A stretch of DNA of 64,000 bases from positions 3,516,664 through 3,580,663 of the forward strand of contig CP030158.1 of the NCBI GenBank assembly GCA_003285105.1, given 5' to 3'. The translations under genes and the position numbers were made by a program. Position 1 is the first letter of the stretch; each line of letters begins with the position of its first letter. This document shows, piece by piece, positions 19,359 through 28,024 of the stretch. The DNA is from Roseithermus sacchariphilus (GTDB lineage: Bacteria > Bacteroidota > Rhodothermia > Rhodothermales > MEBIC09517). Under the pieces are notes generated by a model. The model searched no databases and was not told the DNA's origin. It worked only from the letters and a program-made list of their open reading frames with translations.

Positions 19359-19975
19359 GGCGGCTCCTCCCCGTGTTCGTCCTCGTGGGTCTGGGCGGGC
19401 CTCACCACGACTCGTGCGCTCGCGTGCTCGTGCACTCGGTGAAGCTCTCCGGGGCAACGTAGCCCGTACCGTACCGTGGCCCTGACAGGGATCGACCCGA
19501 TCTGATCCCCTGCATTCCCCTCACGGGTGGTCAGGGCTTCCCCTGACCCGGCTGTAAGCCGGCGCCTGACCCCTTCCAACGGATCCGGGCCACCCGGCAG
19601 GTCGCCGGATGGCCCGGTACCACCACGTCACGCACCATCACAGAGTTCGCATCGAGCCCGGGATCCTGCACCGTCCCGGCCGTGGTTGAGAGATGCCTGT
19701 TGAAGACGCCGGGAACGGGAGGAGACTCGGATGCCGACGCCGCCGTTCCTCTGGTCCACACCAGCTGCCATGATGTGAACCGGAACAGGACGTCGTTCGC
19801 CGTCTCTGTCGACCGTGTGGTCCGTGGTTGGAAAGAACATGAGTATGTTCTCCCACGAGGATACCCCTCCGGCAGGCCCGGCGATGCCGGTGAATCCACC
19901 CGGCGCCTGACGGGGAGGCCTGCCGCGCCGCGTAAGGTGCTCCCCGGCAGGCTGAGGGAGAGCCCTCCGGCGCCG
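19359..19975. other. 617-bp gene-free region upstream of usp genes with inverted repeats
   Basis: No convincing gene is seen; open frames here have arginine- and serine-rich random-looking translations. Three inverted repeats stand out: CCCTG-A-CAGGG (19480-19490), GGTCAGGG-cttc-CCCTGACC (19529-19548) and AGAACAT-gagt-ATGTTCT (19834-19851). A TACGTTGC -7-like element for the usp genes lies at 19461-19454 on the minus strand, without a -33 TTG, which would fit activator-dependent transcription. The part next to 19975 can form GC-rich hairpins that may end the response-regulator transcript. Confidence 0.5.
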
Positions 19976-20626
19976 TCAGCCAACGCGCTCGCCCTCGACC
20001 CATTGCACGGCGTGCTGCATCAGTTCCGCCGCGGTGTTCAGGTTGAGCTTCGTCTTGATCCGGGCCCGGTAGGACTCGACGGTCTTGACCGAGAGGTGCA
20101 GTTGCTCGGCGATCTCCCGCGTGCTCAGCCCCCGGCCGGTCAGCTCGAAGACCTCGAGTTCCCGGTCGCTGAGCACCTCCAGAGGCGACTGCGCCAGCGT
20201 CTTCCGGCCCGTCACCATGCCCATCAGCAGGCGCTCGTTGATCTCCTCCGACACGTAGATGCCGCCATTGAGCACCCGCCGCACGGCTTTGACGATAACC
20301 TGGCCGGCTTCGAGCTTCATCACGTACCCACGCGCCCCGGCCCGGATCGCGCGCTCGGCATAGAGCGACTCGTCGTGGCGGGACACCACGAGGATGCCCA
20401 GGTCCGGCTTCCGGGCGTGCATGTGCTTGATCAACTCCAGCCCGCTCATGCCCGGCAGCGAGATATCCACGATGGCGAGATCAGGGTCATATTTCTCCAG
20501 CGCTTCAAGCCCCTCCTCCGCGTTCGATGCCTGGCCGACCATGACGAGGTCCGGCTCGGCTTCCAGCGTCATGGCCAGCCCCTTGCGCATCAGGGGATGG
20601 TCGTCGATGATGATGAGCTTATACAT
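19976..20626 (-). CDS. NarL/FixJ-family response regulator
   Basis: A 216-aa two-domain regulator. The receiver has the acidic pair DD at 8-9, phosphoacceptor Asp54 in LAIVDISLPGMSG, and a Lys near 104 (YVMKLE). The LuxR-type HTH (about 148-200) reads LSDRELEVFELTGRGLSTRE then IAEQLHLSVKTVESYRARI. It starts 26 bp after the sensor kinase gene on the same strand and is surely its partner. The CSRHDES-type wording of the dimer face and the GLSTREIAEQL helix are typical of the group. Likely targets include the usp operon directly downstream (inference). Confidence 0.94.
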   Translation of the reverse strand: MYKLIIIDDHPLMRKGLAMTLEAEPDLVMVGQASNAEEGLEALEKYDPDLAIVDISLPGMSGLELIKHMHARKPDLGILVVSRHDESLYAERAIRAGARGYVMKLEAGQVIVKAVRRVLNGGIYVSEEINERLLMGMVTGRKTLAQSPLEVLSDRELEVFELTGRGLSTREIAEQLHLSVKTVESYRARIKTKLNLNTAAELMQHAVQWVEGERVG

Positions 20627-20652
20627 GGTCGTGTCCGTCTGGTGTTGAAAGG

Positions 20653-22596
20653 TCAGGGTCGATGGCCGCGTGAGGACGTCATGGCCGCCTCCGGGCGAGG
20701 GAGTTGACAGCGAATCTCGGTTCCGCCGCTCTCCCGGCGGCGGATGTCGAGCTTGGCCCCCATGATCCGGGCACGGTATCGCATGATGTGGACGCCCATG
20801 CCGCGCTTCTCTTCGTCCAGCATCTCGGGGAAGCCCACGCCGTCGTCCACCACGCGCAGGATCACCTCATCGTTTTCACGCTCCATGTGGATGGTCACGT
20901 GCGTGGCTTTGCCGTGCTTGACGGCGTTGCTGACAGCTTCCTGCGCGATGCGGTAGAGATGGGTGGCGACCGAGTTGTCATGGACCGGCACCTCCTCCTC
21001 CGCGACGAGGTCGCACCGGATGCCGAAGAGCCGCTCGGCGTTGGAGGCCAGCCGCCGCAGCGCCGTCATCAAGCCACCGGCATCGAGTTCCACCGGCGTC
21101 AGACCGCGCGTGAGGCTCCGGGCATACTGATCCGCCTCCTGGATCAGTTCGGCGATCTCCTGGACCTGACGGGCTTCCTCCAGCCCTTTTTTCTCCATCT
21201 GCCGGGCGAGGCTCTGGCTGATCAGGCCGATCCCCGTCAGCATCTGCCCGAGGCCGTCGTGCAGGTCCTGCCCGATGCGGCGCCGCTCTTGATCGCTGAT
21301 CCGCAGGATCTCCCGCTCCATCTGCCGCCGGGATGAAATGTCCCGCACGATGCCGCTGTAGATCCGCCGGCCATTGAGCCGCACCTCGCTCACGGCCAGA
21401 TCCATCGGAAAGATCTCCCCGTTTTTGCGCTGTCCGATGATCTCGCGCCCGATCCCGATGATCTTGCGCCGACCGGTCCGGTGATAGTTCTCGATATAGC
21501 CATCGTGCTCCTCGCGGTAGGGCGAGGGCATCAGGACCCTGACGTTCTTCCCGATGACCTCCTCGGCCGTGTATCCGAAGATCCGCTCTGCCGCGGCATT
21601 GAAGGATTCGATGCAGCCGCGTTCATCGATGGTGATGATGCCGTCTACCGTGGTGCTGAGGATGGCGCGCGCCTTGGCCTCGCTCTCCCGCAGCGCCTCC
21701 TCGGCCGCCCGCGCTTTGATCGTCTCGGACAGGATGTTGACGACGGCCTGGACGAAGTCGACGTCCTGTTTCCCGAAGGCACCGGGCGCCGGGGCGAAGA
21801 CCGCGAGCACCCCGAACGGCTGCGTGCGCCCATCGATGACGAGGCACAGCCCACTCCGCACGTCGGCGTCGAGCATCCACGGCGGCAGGGCGAAGCGCGT
21901 CTCCGCAGCGGCATCGTCGATGACGATGGGGGCGCCGTCGTGCAGGGCATAGCCCGGCAGATAGGCCGGGCCGGGGGGCACCTCCGTCTCGGGAGGCAGG
22001 GCGGGCTCCCAGCCCCAGGCGGCTTGAAGGCGAAACGTCGCCTCGGGCGTCTCCGCCGTCAGGATCACCCCGCACCGCGCGTTCAGGGCGGCCACGGTGC
22101 CCTGAACGGCATAGTCCAGCATGGTCTGCACGTCGGTCCGTGCCAGCGCCTGCTTGCCCAGTTCGGCGACGACGGCCTGCTGGCGGGCCCGCGCCGCCAG
22201 CTCGGCCTCGCTGAGCCGGCGGCGGCGCTTGGCGTGCACCTTGCGCTCCAGAAACTGCATCCGCGCGTTGAACCGGGCCGCCTCCACCGTCCCCAGGTAA
22301 AAATCGTCGATGCCGTGGTCCTCCAGGATGTCCAGCATCGAGGCCCCCGACTCATCGGGCAGGACGATCAGGATCGTTCGCTCGATGCCTTTCTCTCCGG
22401 CCCAGATCTCGCGGCACGCATCTAGGTCGGCTTCATCGGTCAGGATCAGCACAAGCAGCGGAGGGTCCGTCTCGGCGCAGTGCTGCCGGGCCTCATCCGG
22501 GCGGGCACAGACCTGCACGTCGTGCCCCCGGCGCGTCAGGATGGCCGCCACCTCCGAGCGGAGTGAGGCGGCTTTTCCGTAGAGCAAGGTCTGCAT
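20653..22596 (-). CDS. FixL-like PAS sensor histidine kinase (NarX/DegS-type catalytic core)
   Basis: A 647-aa cytoplasmic kinase without membrane helices, starting at the ATG at 22596. Domains: a degenerate receiver-like N-terminus (1-125), a GAF domain (about 150-295), a PAS domain (310-425), a HisKA_3 helix with phosphoacceptor His446 (QDLHDGLGQ), and an HATPase (E553/N557 in IAQEAVSNAVKHG; DDGVGF). The PAS closely follows FixL: LMPSPYREEHDGYIENY places a His at 364 where FixL has its haem ligand, and IIGIGRE supplies Arg384, equivalent to the O2-sensing FixL arginine. FixL R206 is replaced by Asn. Haem binding and O2 sensing are therefore plausible but unproven. Confidence 0.9.
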   Translation of the reverse strand: MQTLLYGKAASLRSEVAAILTRRGHDVQVCARPDEARQHCAETDPPLLVLILTDEADLDACREIWAGEKGIERTILIVLPDESGASMLDILEDHGIDDFYLGTVEAARFNARMQFLERKVHAKRRRRLSEAELAARARQQAVVAELGKQALARTDVQTMLDYAVQGTVAALNARCGVILTAETPEATFRLQAAWGWEPALPPETEVPPGPAYLPGYALHDGAPIVIDDAAAETRFALPPWMLDADVRSGLCLVIDGRTQPFGVLAVFAPAPGAFGKQDVDFVQAVVNILSETIKARAAEEALRESEAKARAILSTTVDGIITIDERGCIESFNAAAERIFGYTAEEVIGKNVRVLMPSPYREEHDGYIENYHRTGRRKIIGIGREIIGQRKNGEIFPMDLAVSEVRLNGRRIYSGIVRDISSRRQMEREILRISDQERRRIGQDLHDGLGQMLTGIGLISQSLARQMEKKGLEEARQVQEIAELIQEADQYARSLTRGLTPVELDAGGLMTALRRLASNAERLFGIRCDLVAEEEVPVHDNSVATHLYRIAQEAVSNAVKHGKATHVTIHMERENDEVILRVVDDGVGFPEMLDEEKRGMGVHIMRYRARIMGAKLDIRRRESGGTEIRCQLPRPEAAMTSSRGHRP

Positions 22597-22746
22597 GAGG
22601 AGCCTCAAGGCGTTCGGGCGGGGCCTCCGGCACGCCGGTGCATCACACGGCCGCCGGGGGCACCCTGATCGGTCAGCGGGAATGTACGACACACCATGAG
22701 GGCAGAAAGCGATCCTCTCCCTACGTTCGGCGTAGGGAAAACCCCC

Positions 22747-22786
22747 ACAGAAAAGCCCGGGCTCCGCTGAAGGAACCCGGGCTTCC
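22747..22786 (-). terminator. Intrinsic terminator after the NagB/PIG-L gene
   Basis: On the minus strand AAGCCCGGG (22784-22776) pairs with CCCGGGCTT (22761-22753), followed by TTCTGT. It lies 28 bp after the stop codon at 22814 and isolates this gene from the sensor kinase downstream. Confidence 0.8.
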
Positions 22787-22813
22787 ACCGCAGATCCGGC
22801 GTGCGGGGACCCG

Positions 22814-24829
22814 TCAGGGCATATCGTACGTGGTGACGAACGCCTCGGCGGCGAAGAACTCGGGCAGACCGAGGCGGTTGAGCTCGTCGGCCGTGTTCCG
22901 GTTGCGGTCCATGGCGCGCTGCCAGAACTCGCGGGTGTCGTAGGCCCCCGGGAACATGGCCCGGTCCTTCTGGCTCTCGTGCTTGAAGATGGCCTCGATC
23001 TTGCGGTCCAGGTCTGCTTTGGACAGCGGGATGAACACGTCCGCCCGGGCGATCTCCCACTCCTGCCAGGCGCCCCGGTAGAGCCAGACCTGCGGCTTCG
23101 CGACGCCTCCGCCGGCGGATTTCGTCTTCCGTGCGCCTTTTTTGTCCTTGCCGGACTCGTCCGCCTCGGCCGGATCGGACTGCTGGTTGTAGAGCTTCAG
23201 AGCCTCCCGGATGGCGAAGTAGCACATCCGATGCGTGCCGTGCGGGTCCGAGAGGTCGCCGGCCACGAAGACGTGATCGGGCTTGACCTCGTTGAGCAGA
23301 TCCAGCACCTTCTGGATGTCCGCCGGCCCCACGGGCGACTTACGCACGCGGCCGGTCTTGTAGAAGGGCATGTCCATGAAGCGTGCGTGCTCCGGCCCCA
23401 GGCCCATCACCTCGATGCCGGCCACCGCCTCGGAGTAGCGAATGTAGGCCTTGAGCCGCTGGATCTCCTCCAGGTCGACCTCACCCGGCCCTTTCTTCTC
23501 CAGGAACTTGAGCAGCCGATCCTTCTGCGCGTGCACCTTCTGCATCAGCTCCGGGTCGGCCCCCAGCACCTCCATCGCCATGTCCATGAACTGCAGGTAG
23601 CGCCGCACGTCCGCATCGAACACGGCCACGGACCCGTTCGTCATGTAGGCGACGAGCACCTCGTTCTTGTTCGCGACGAGCTTGTCGAGCATCCCTCCCA
23701 TCGAGATGACGTCGTCGTCCGGGTGGGGGCTGAAGACGATGACGCGCTTTTTCTTGAAGAGATAATCGGGATAGATGATGCGCTGGCGCAGGTCCTCGAA
23801 CACCTCCCGGCACAGCACGTCGATGGACGGATAGCGGTTGGCCAGGCTGTGGAGGTGGTTGTTGAAGAAGTCGCTGGCCTCCAGGCGCAGGATGGCCTTG
23901 CCGACCTTCTCGGAGAGCCAGATCACCGCCCGTTTCGTCATGGCCGGGTCCCAATCGACCTCCTTGACCACCCAGGGCGTCTCCTCGCGCGTCAGCGCCG
24001 AGGCGGCAGCCCGGTCCACGTAGAACGTGGCGTTGCGGTGGAGTTGGAGGAAGGAGGCCGTCACCTCCCGCGTGGGCTCCTCCTCCACGGCCCGGCGCAC
24101 GATGGGGGCCTTGTGCTCGCCGGTGGCGAGCAGGATGATCTCCCGCGCTTCAAGGATGGTCCCGACGCCCATGGTGATGGCATGCCGCGGGACGTTCTCC
24201 TCGCCGAAGAAGTCGCTGGCGGCATCCCGCCGCGTGATCTCGTCCAGCACCACCAGGCGGGTGCGCGTCTCCATGCCGGAGCCGGGTTCGTTGAACCCGA
24301 TGTGCCCGCTCCGCCCGATGCCCAGCAGCATCAGGTCGATCCCCCCGGCCTTCTCGATGGCGAGTTCATAGGTGACGCAGTAGGCATCGACCTCCTCGAG
24401 AGGAATGTCGCCCCGGGGAATGTGGATGTTCTCGTCCGGGATGTTGACGTGGTCGAAGAAGTTCTCCCGCATAAACCGGTGATAGCTCTGGAGGCTGTCC
24501 GGTGAGATGGGGTAGTATTCGTCGAGGTTGAAGGTGATGACGTTCGAGAGGTCGAGGCCCTGATTCTGGTGCATGTACACCAGTTGCTGGTAGACCCCGA
24601 TGGGGGTGGAGCCCGTGGGCAGGCCGAGGACGACGTGCTGGCCGACGGCCCGGCGCTCCTCGACCAGGTTGGCAATGCGACGGGCCACCTGGTAGGCGAT
24701 CTGGGCCGGCTCCTCGAAGATGAGTACCGGCAGCCGCTCGCGCTGCGTCCCTTCGTTCATGGAGTGCGTGAGTTGCCGGGCCTTGGGCAGGTCGATCGTG
24801 GGGGATGACCGGGGCATGGTCGTGCGCAT
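22814..24829 (-). CDS. NagB-like glucosamine-6-phosphate deaminase fused to PIG-L deacetylase domain
   Basis: A 671-aa fusion (ATG at 24829; 24817 also possible). The N-terminal half is NagB-like (LGLPTGSTPIGVYQQL, FNLDEYYPI), and the C-terminal half from about residue 370 is PIG-L/LmbE-like with the Zn motif FSPHPDDDVISMGG and a later DLSDPHGTHRM. Together they suggest amino-sugar deacetylation and deamination. The NagB active-site segment reads GIGRSGHIGFNEPGS, with Ser replacing the Asp of the usual GxDGHIAFNEP, so deaminase chemistry may be altered. This fusion is known in Bacteroidota. A Lys-rich linker (KDKKGARKTKS) interrupts the PIG-L part. It has its own promoter and terminator. Confidence 0.9.
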   Translation of the reverse strand: MRTTMPRSSPTIDLPKARQLTHSMNEGTQRERLPVLIFEEPAQIAYQVARRIANLVEERRAVGQHVVLGLPTGSTPIGVYQQLVYMHQNQGLDLSNVITFNLDEYYPISPDSLQSYHRFMRENFFDHVNIPDENIHIPRGDIPLEEVDAYCVTYELAIEKAGGIDLMLLGIGRSGHIGFNEPGSGMETRTRLVVLDEITRRDAASDFFGEENVPRHAITMGVGTILEAREIILLATGEHKAPIVRRAVEEEPTREVTASFLQLHRNATFYVDRAAASALTREETPWVVKEVDWDPAMTKRAVIWLSEKVGKAILRLEASDFFNNHLHSLANRYPSIDVLCREVFEDLRQRIIYPDYLFKKKRVIVFSPHPDDDVISMGGMLDKLVANKNEVLVAYMTNGSVAVFDADVRRYLQFMDMAMEVLGADPELMQKVHAQKDRLLKFLEKKGPGEVDLEEIQRLKAYIRYSEAVAGIEVMGLGPEHARFMDMPFYKTGRVRKSPVGPADIQKVLDLLNEVKPDHVFVAGDLSDPHGTHRMCYFAIREALKLYNQQSDPAEADESGKDKKGARKTKSAGGGVAKPQVWLYRGAWQEWEIARADVFIPLSKADLDRKIEAIFKHESQKDRAMFPGAYDTREFWQRAMDRNRNTADELNRLGLPEFFAAEAFVTTYDMP

Positions 24830-24882
24830 GTTGAGTGAGAAGGTATGCGGGATACCACCGTCAGGGCGGCGGCGCGGAGCGC

Positions 24883-24914
24883 GCAACATACGTCCGGACG
24901 CCGTCCTTCTTCAA
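24883..24914 (-). promoter_or_regulatory. Bacteroidota-type promoter for the NagB/PIG-L gene
   Basis: On the minus strand TTG (24914-24912) is followed after 21 nt by TATGTTGC (24890-24883), near the TTG-N19..21-TAnnTTTG consensus. The -7 element ends 53 nt before the chosen ATG at 24829, which supports that start. Confidence 0.42.
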
Positions 24915-24985
24915 CGACGAGCCGCCATCTTGCGAAAGGCTTTACAGAAGCATCCCGGCAGCCCGAGAAGCGGACGGCGCCGGCG

Positions 24986-26284
24986 CTACAACAACCCGAA
25001 CAGCCCCGGCAGCCACAGGCTCAGCGCCGGGACGTAGGTCACGATGAGCAGGGCCAGGATCATCGCCGCGAACAAGGGCAGCAGCGGGCGCACCACGCGG
25101 TCGATGGTCGTCTGCGCCACGGTGGTGCCCACGAACAGCACGCTGCCCACCGGCGGCGTACAGATGCCCACGCACAGGTTCAGCACCATGACGATCCCGA
25201 AGTGCGTCGGGTCCATCCCCAGCTCGATGGCAATGGGCAGAAAGATCGGCGTGAAGATGAGCACCGCCGGTGTCATGTCCATGAACGTCCCGACGACCAG
25301 CAGGATGAGGTTGATGATCAGAAAGATCACCACGCGGCTGTCCGTCAAAGCGATCAGGGCCGCGCTGATGCTCTGTGGGATGTTTTCGTAGGCCATCACC
25401 CACGACATCGCCATCGACGTACCGATCAGCAGCATCACGATAGCCGTTGTCCTGGCACTATCGAGCAGAATCCTGGGCAGGTCGCTCATCTTCATCTCCC
25501 GGTAGGCCACCGAAAGGAGGAAGGCGTAGAGCACCGCCACCGCCGCCGCCTCGGTCGCCGTGAAGATCCCCGCCACGATCCCGCCGATCACCACGATGAT
25601 GAGGAAGAGGCTGGGAATGGCGTCGATGAACCGCTTGAAGGCGACCGTCACCGAGAGCCGCTCGGCCGTCGGGTACTTCTTGCGGAAGGCATGGTAACCG
25701 GCCACGACGGCCAGCGCCAGGCCCGTCAGGATACCCGGGATGTACCCGGCCACGAAGAGCGCGGCGATGGAGACGCCCCCGCTGGCGAGCGAGTACACGA
25801 TGAGGATGTTGCTCGGGGGAATCAGCAACCCCGTCGTGGACGAGGTGATGTTGACGGCCGCGGTGAATTCGCGATCGTAGCCCTCTTTCACCATCGTCGG
25901 CGTCATCATGCCACCGATGGCCGAGGCCGCCGCCACGGCCGAGCCGGAGACGGCTCCGAAGAGCATGGCGGCGAGGATGTTGACGTAGGCCAGCCCGCCC
26001 GGCAGCATCCCGAGCAGGGATTTCGCCAGGTCGATCAACCGCCGGGCGATGCCGCCCTGGTTCATCAATTGCCCGGCCAGGATGAAGAACGGAATCGCCA
26101 GCAGCGCGAACGAGTCGAGGCCCGTCGCCATGCGCTGCGCCACGGTGGTCAGCGCCGGGAGGGTCTGGATGCTGAAGAGCATCGTGATGAGGGTACTGAC
26201 CCCGATGCAGAAGGCGATCGGGACTCCCACAGCCAGCAGCACGGCAAAGCTGAGGGCCAGGATGAGGACTTCCATCCACTCCAT
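24986..26284 (-). CDS. dctM: TRAP transporter large permease subunit (DctM)
   Basis: A 432-aa inner-membrane protein with about 12 hydrophobic helices, the transport subunit of a Na+-driven tripartite ATP-independent periplasmic importer. DctM hallmarks are GIPIAFCIG-like VGVPIAFCIGVSTL, LAIPFFILAGQLMNQGGIARRL, and GSVLFVGTTVAQ near the C-terminus. It is the last gene of a dctP-dctQ-dctM run, 48 bp after dctQ. TRAP systems of this family import carboxylated compounds such as C4-dicarboxylates, sugar acids or uronates. The surrounding sugar enzymes favour a sugar acid here, as inference only. Confidence 0.95.
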   Translation of the reverse strand: MEWMEVLILALSFAVLLAVGVPIAFCIGVSTLITMLFSIQTLPALTTVAQRMATGLDSFALLAIPFFILAGQLMNQGGIARRLIDLAKSLLGMLPGGLAYVNILAAMLFGAVSGSAVAAASAIGGMMTPTMVKEGYDREFTAAVNITSSTTGLLIPPSNILIVYSLASGGVSIAALFVAGYIPGILTGLALAVVAGYHAFRKKYPTAERLSVTVAFKRFIDAIPSLFLIIVVIGGIVAGIFTATEAAAVAVLYAFLLSVAYREMKMSDLPRILLDSARTTAIVMLLIGTSMAMSWVMAYENIPQSISAALIALTDSRVVIFLIINLILLVVGTFMDMTPAVLIFTPIFLPIAIELGMDPTHFGIVMVLNLCVGICTPPVGSVLFVGTTVAQTTIDRVVRPLLPLFAAMILALLIVTYVPALSLWLPGLFGLL

Positions 26285-26332
26285 GAGCGTACGGGTAGGT
26301 TCGGCCGGCCGGAGACCGGGATGAGCGAAACG

Positions 26333-26872
26333 TCAATCGATGGTGAGCCCGGGCGGGAGCGGTTCGTCCGTCCCGTTGCCGTCTGCGTCGGCCCCCGCCG
26401 CCAGCCGGCGGCGTAGCTCGACCATGTGCGCCACGTTGTAGAACACGATGAGCAGGCCGCTGACCGGCAGAACGATGTAGACGTAGCCCAGCGGCACCTG
26501 CAACGCGGCCGAGGTCTGCTCCAGCGCCAGCGTCACGTAGACGAGCTGCGTGCCGCCGATGATCATCACGGAGACGGCAAAGAGCAGCACGATCGACTCG
26601 ATGAACAGGTCGGTGTAATAGCGGCGGGCGCCGGTCTGCTTGCGCGGAAACAGGTCGATGGCCAGGTGAATGCGCTGCCCCACCCCGTAGCCGGCCCCGA
26701 GCACCCCGAGCCAGATGAGCAGGTAGCGAGACAGTTCATCGGTGAACGCGCTCGGGTCGCCCAGGATGAAGCGAGTGAAGACCTGCCACAGCACGTTGAG
26801 CGTCATGACGGCCATCAGGACGACCAGGAACCCGGCCAGGACCCGGTCCACGGCGGCTTTGAGTCGAAGCAT
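26333..26872 (-). CDS. dctQ: TRAP transporter small permease subunit (DctQ)
   Basis: A 179-aa membrane protein with four predicted helices, e.g. VDRVLAGFLVVLMAVMTLNV at the N-terminus and YVYIVLPVSGLLIVFYNVAH near the end. The family segment FTDELSRYLLIWLGVLGAGY is the best identifier. DctQ scaffolds the large permease DctM. The ATG lies 3 bp after the dctP stop, so the two are translationally close, with dctM following. The hydrophilic C-terminus is extended and acidic (AGADADGNGTDEPLP). Confidence 0.92.
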   Translation of the reverse strand: MLRLKAAVDRVLAGFLVVLMAVMTLNVLWQVFTRFILGDPSAFTDELSRYLLIWLGVLGAGYGVGQRIHLAIDLFPRKQTGARRYYTDLFIESIVLLFAVSVMIIGGTQLVYVTLALEQTSAALQVPLGYVYIVLPVSGLLIVFYNVAHMVELRRRLAAGADADGNGTDEPLPPGLTID

Positions 26873-26875
26873 GAG

Positions 26876-27940
26876 TCAGGGTTGCATGGGGGTGGATTCC
26901 GTCGCGACGCCGACCTCCGCCTCCGGCATCGACTGGATGGCCTGGATGTAGCGGTAGATCTGCTGATCGACCGGATCGTCGGAGTCGCGGTAGTCGTCGT
27001 AAATGGGTTGCACACGTTCGACGAAGGGCCTTTTGTCGGGGCGGTAGACGGTGACGCCGGCCGCCTGGACTTCCCGCAGCGCCTCATCGCTGGCCTCCTT
27101 CCAGAGCCGCCGCTGGTACACGGCGGATTCGCTGGCGGCCTCCTGCAGCCAGGCTTGCTGCTGCGGCGTCAGGCTCTCCCAGATCGTGGTGCTGATGAGC
27201 ACCACATCGGGCACGGACGTGTGCTCGTCGAGCGAATAGTGCGGCGCGATCTTGTAGTGCTGCGACGTGTAGAACGACGGCGGGTTGTTCTCGGCCCCGT
27301 CGACCACGCCCTGCTGGAGGGCCGTGTACAGCTCACCCCAGGCGATGGGTGTGGGCGAACCGCCCAGGACGCTCACCATGCGCTGCGCGGAAGGGCTTTC
27401 CTGCACCCGTATTTTAAGCCCGGCCAGGTCGTCCGGGTGCAGGATCGGCTTATCCTTGGTGTAGAAGCTGCGGCTGCCGGCGTCGTAGAAGCACAGCCCG
27501 CGCAGCCAGAACGGTTCGCTGCTCAGGAGCAGCTCCCGCCCGATCTCGCCGTCGAGCACCTCGTAGCTGTGCTCGATGTCCCGGAACAGGTAGGGCACGC
27601 TGAGCAGGCTGTAGACCGGCGCGAAGCCTTCCATCACCGCCGCCGACACCTTCGTCATGCCCAGGCTGCCGATCTGCAACAGCTCGACGAGTTGGCGCTC
27701 GTTGCCGAGTTGCTCACTCGGATAGACGTCGATGGTCATGGTGCCGCCGGACTTCTCCTCCAGGCGCTCGGCCATGTAGAGCATGGCGCGATGCACCGGG
27801 TGGAACGTATCCAGCCCGTGCCCCATCTTGATGACGACCCGGTCCGGGTCGGCCTGATGGGTCAGCCCGAGCAGCACACCGGCCAGCACCACCAGCCCGG
27901 CGATCAGGCACAGCGCCGGCAAGGTTTTCAGGTGTTTCAT
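26876..27940 (-). CDS. dctP: TRAP transporter solute-binding protein (DctP)
   Basis: A 354-aa periplasmic receptor with an N-terminal signal or anchor helix (TLPALCLIAGLVVLAGVLLGL). The DctP fold is shown by ERLEEKSGGTMTIDVYPSEQ then LGNERQLVELLQIGSLGMT, the ligand-clasping LKIRVQESPSAQRMVSVLGG (the conserved Arg of TRAP receptors), and PIAWGELYTALQQGVVDGAE. The Arg salt-bridges a substrate carboxylate, so the cargo should be an acid. First gene of the operon; its promoter is clearly visible 38 bp upstream. Confidence 0.95.
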   Translation of the reverse strand: MKHLKTLPALCLIAGLVVLAGVLLGLTHQADPDRVVIKMGHGLDTFHPVHRAMLYMAERLEEKSGGTMTIDVYPSEQLGNERQLVELLQIGSLGMTKVSAAVMEGFAPVYSLLSVPYLFRDIEHSYEVLDGEIGRELLLSSEPFWLRGLCFYDAGSRSFYTKDKPILHPDDLAGLKIRVQESPSAQRMVSVLGGSPTPIAWGELYTALQQGVVDGAENNPPSFYTSQHYKIAPHYSLDEHTSVPDVVLISTTIWESLTPQQQAWLQEAASESAVYQRRLWKEASDEALREVQAAGVTVYRPDKRPFVERVQPIYDDYRDSDDPVDQQIYRYIQAIQSMPEAEVGVATESTPMQP

Positions 27941-27977
27941 GACGTCGTCGGGGGGTCGAGGGAAACCATGCGGGGCG

Positions 27978-28008
27978 GAAAGATAGAGAACATGTGAAGC
28001 AGAACCAA
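27978..28008 (-). promoter_or_regulatory. Bacteroidota-type promoter of the TRAP operon
   Basis: On the minus strand TTG (28008-28006), 20 nt, then TATCTTTC (27985-27978): seven of eight -7 positions match TAnnTTTG. It lies in the 84-bp gap after the TMEM220 gene, giving a short leader to the dctP ATG at 27940. The best promoter match found in the window apart from the eboA -7. Confidence 0.6.
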
Positions 28009-28024
28009 TGTGCGCGTCCGGCTC

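Noticed and set aside
19834-19851. AGAACAT-N4-ATGTTCT as a LexA/SOS box
   Set aside because: Spacing between GAAC and GTTC is eight bases rather than the four of the Bacillus-type box, and no DNA-repair gene is near.
19531-19983. 150-codon minus-strand open frame in the usp upstream region
   Set aside because: Composition is Arg/Ser/Gly/Pro-rich without any domain pattern, it overlaps the response-regulator end, and hairpins occupy much of it.
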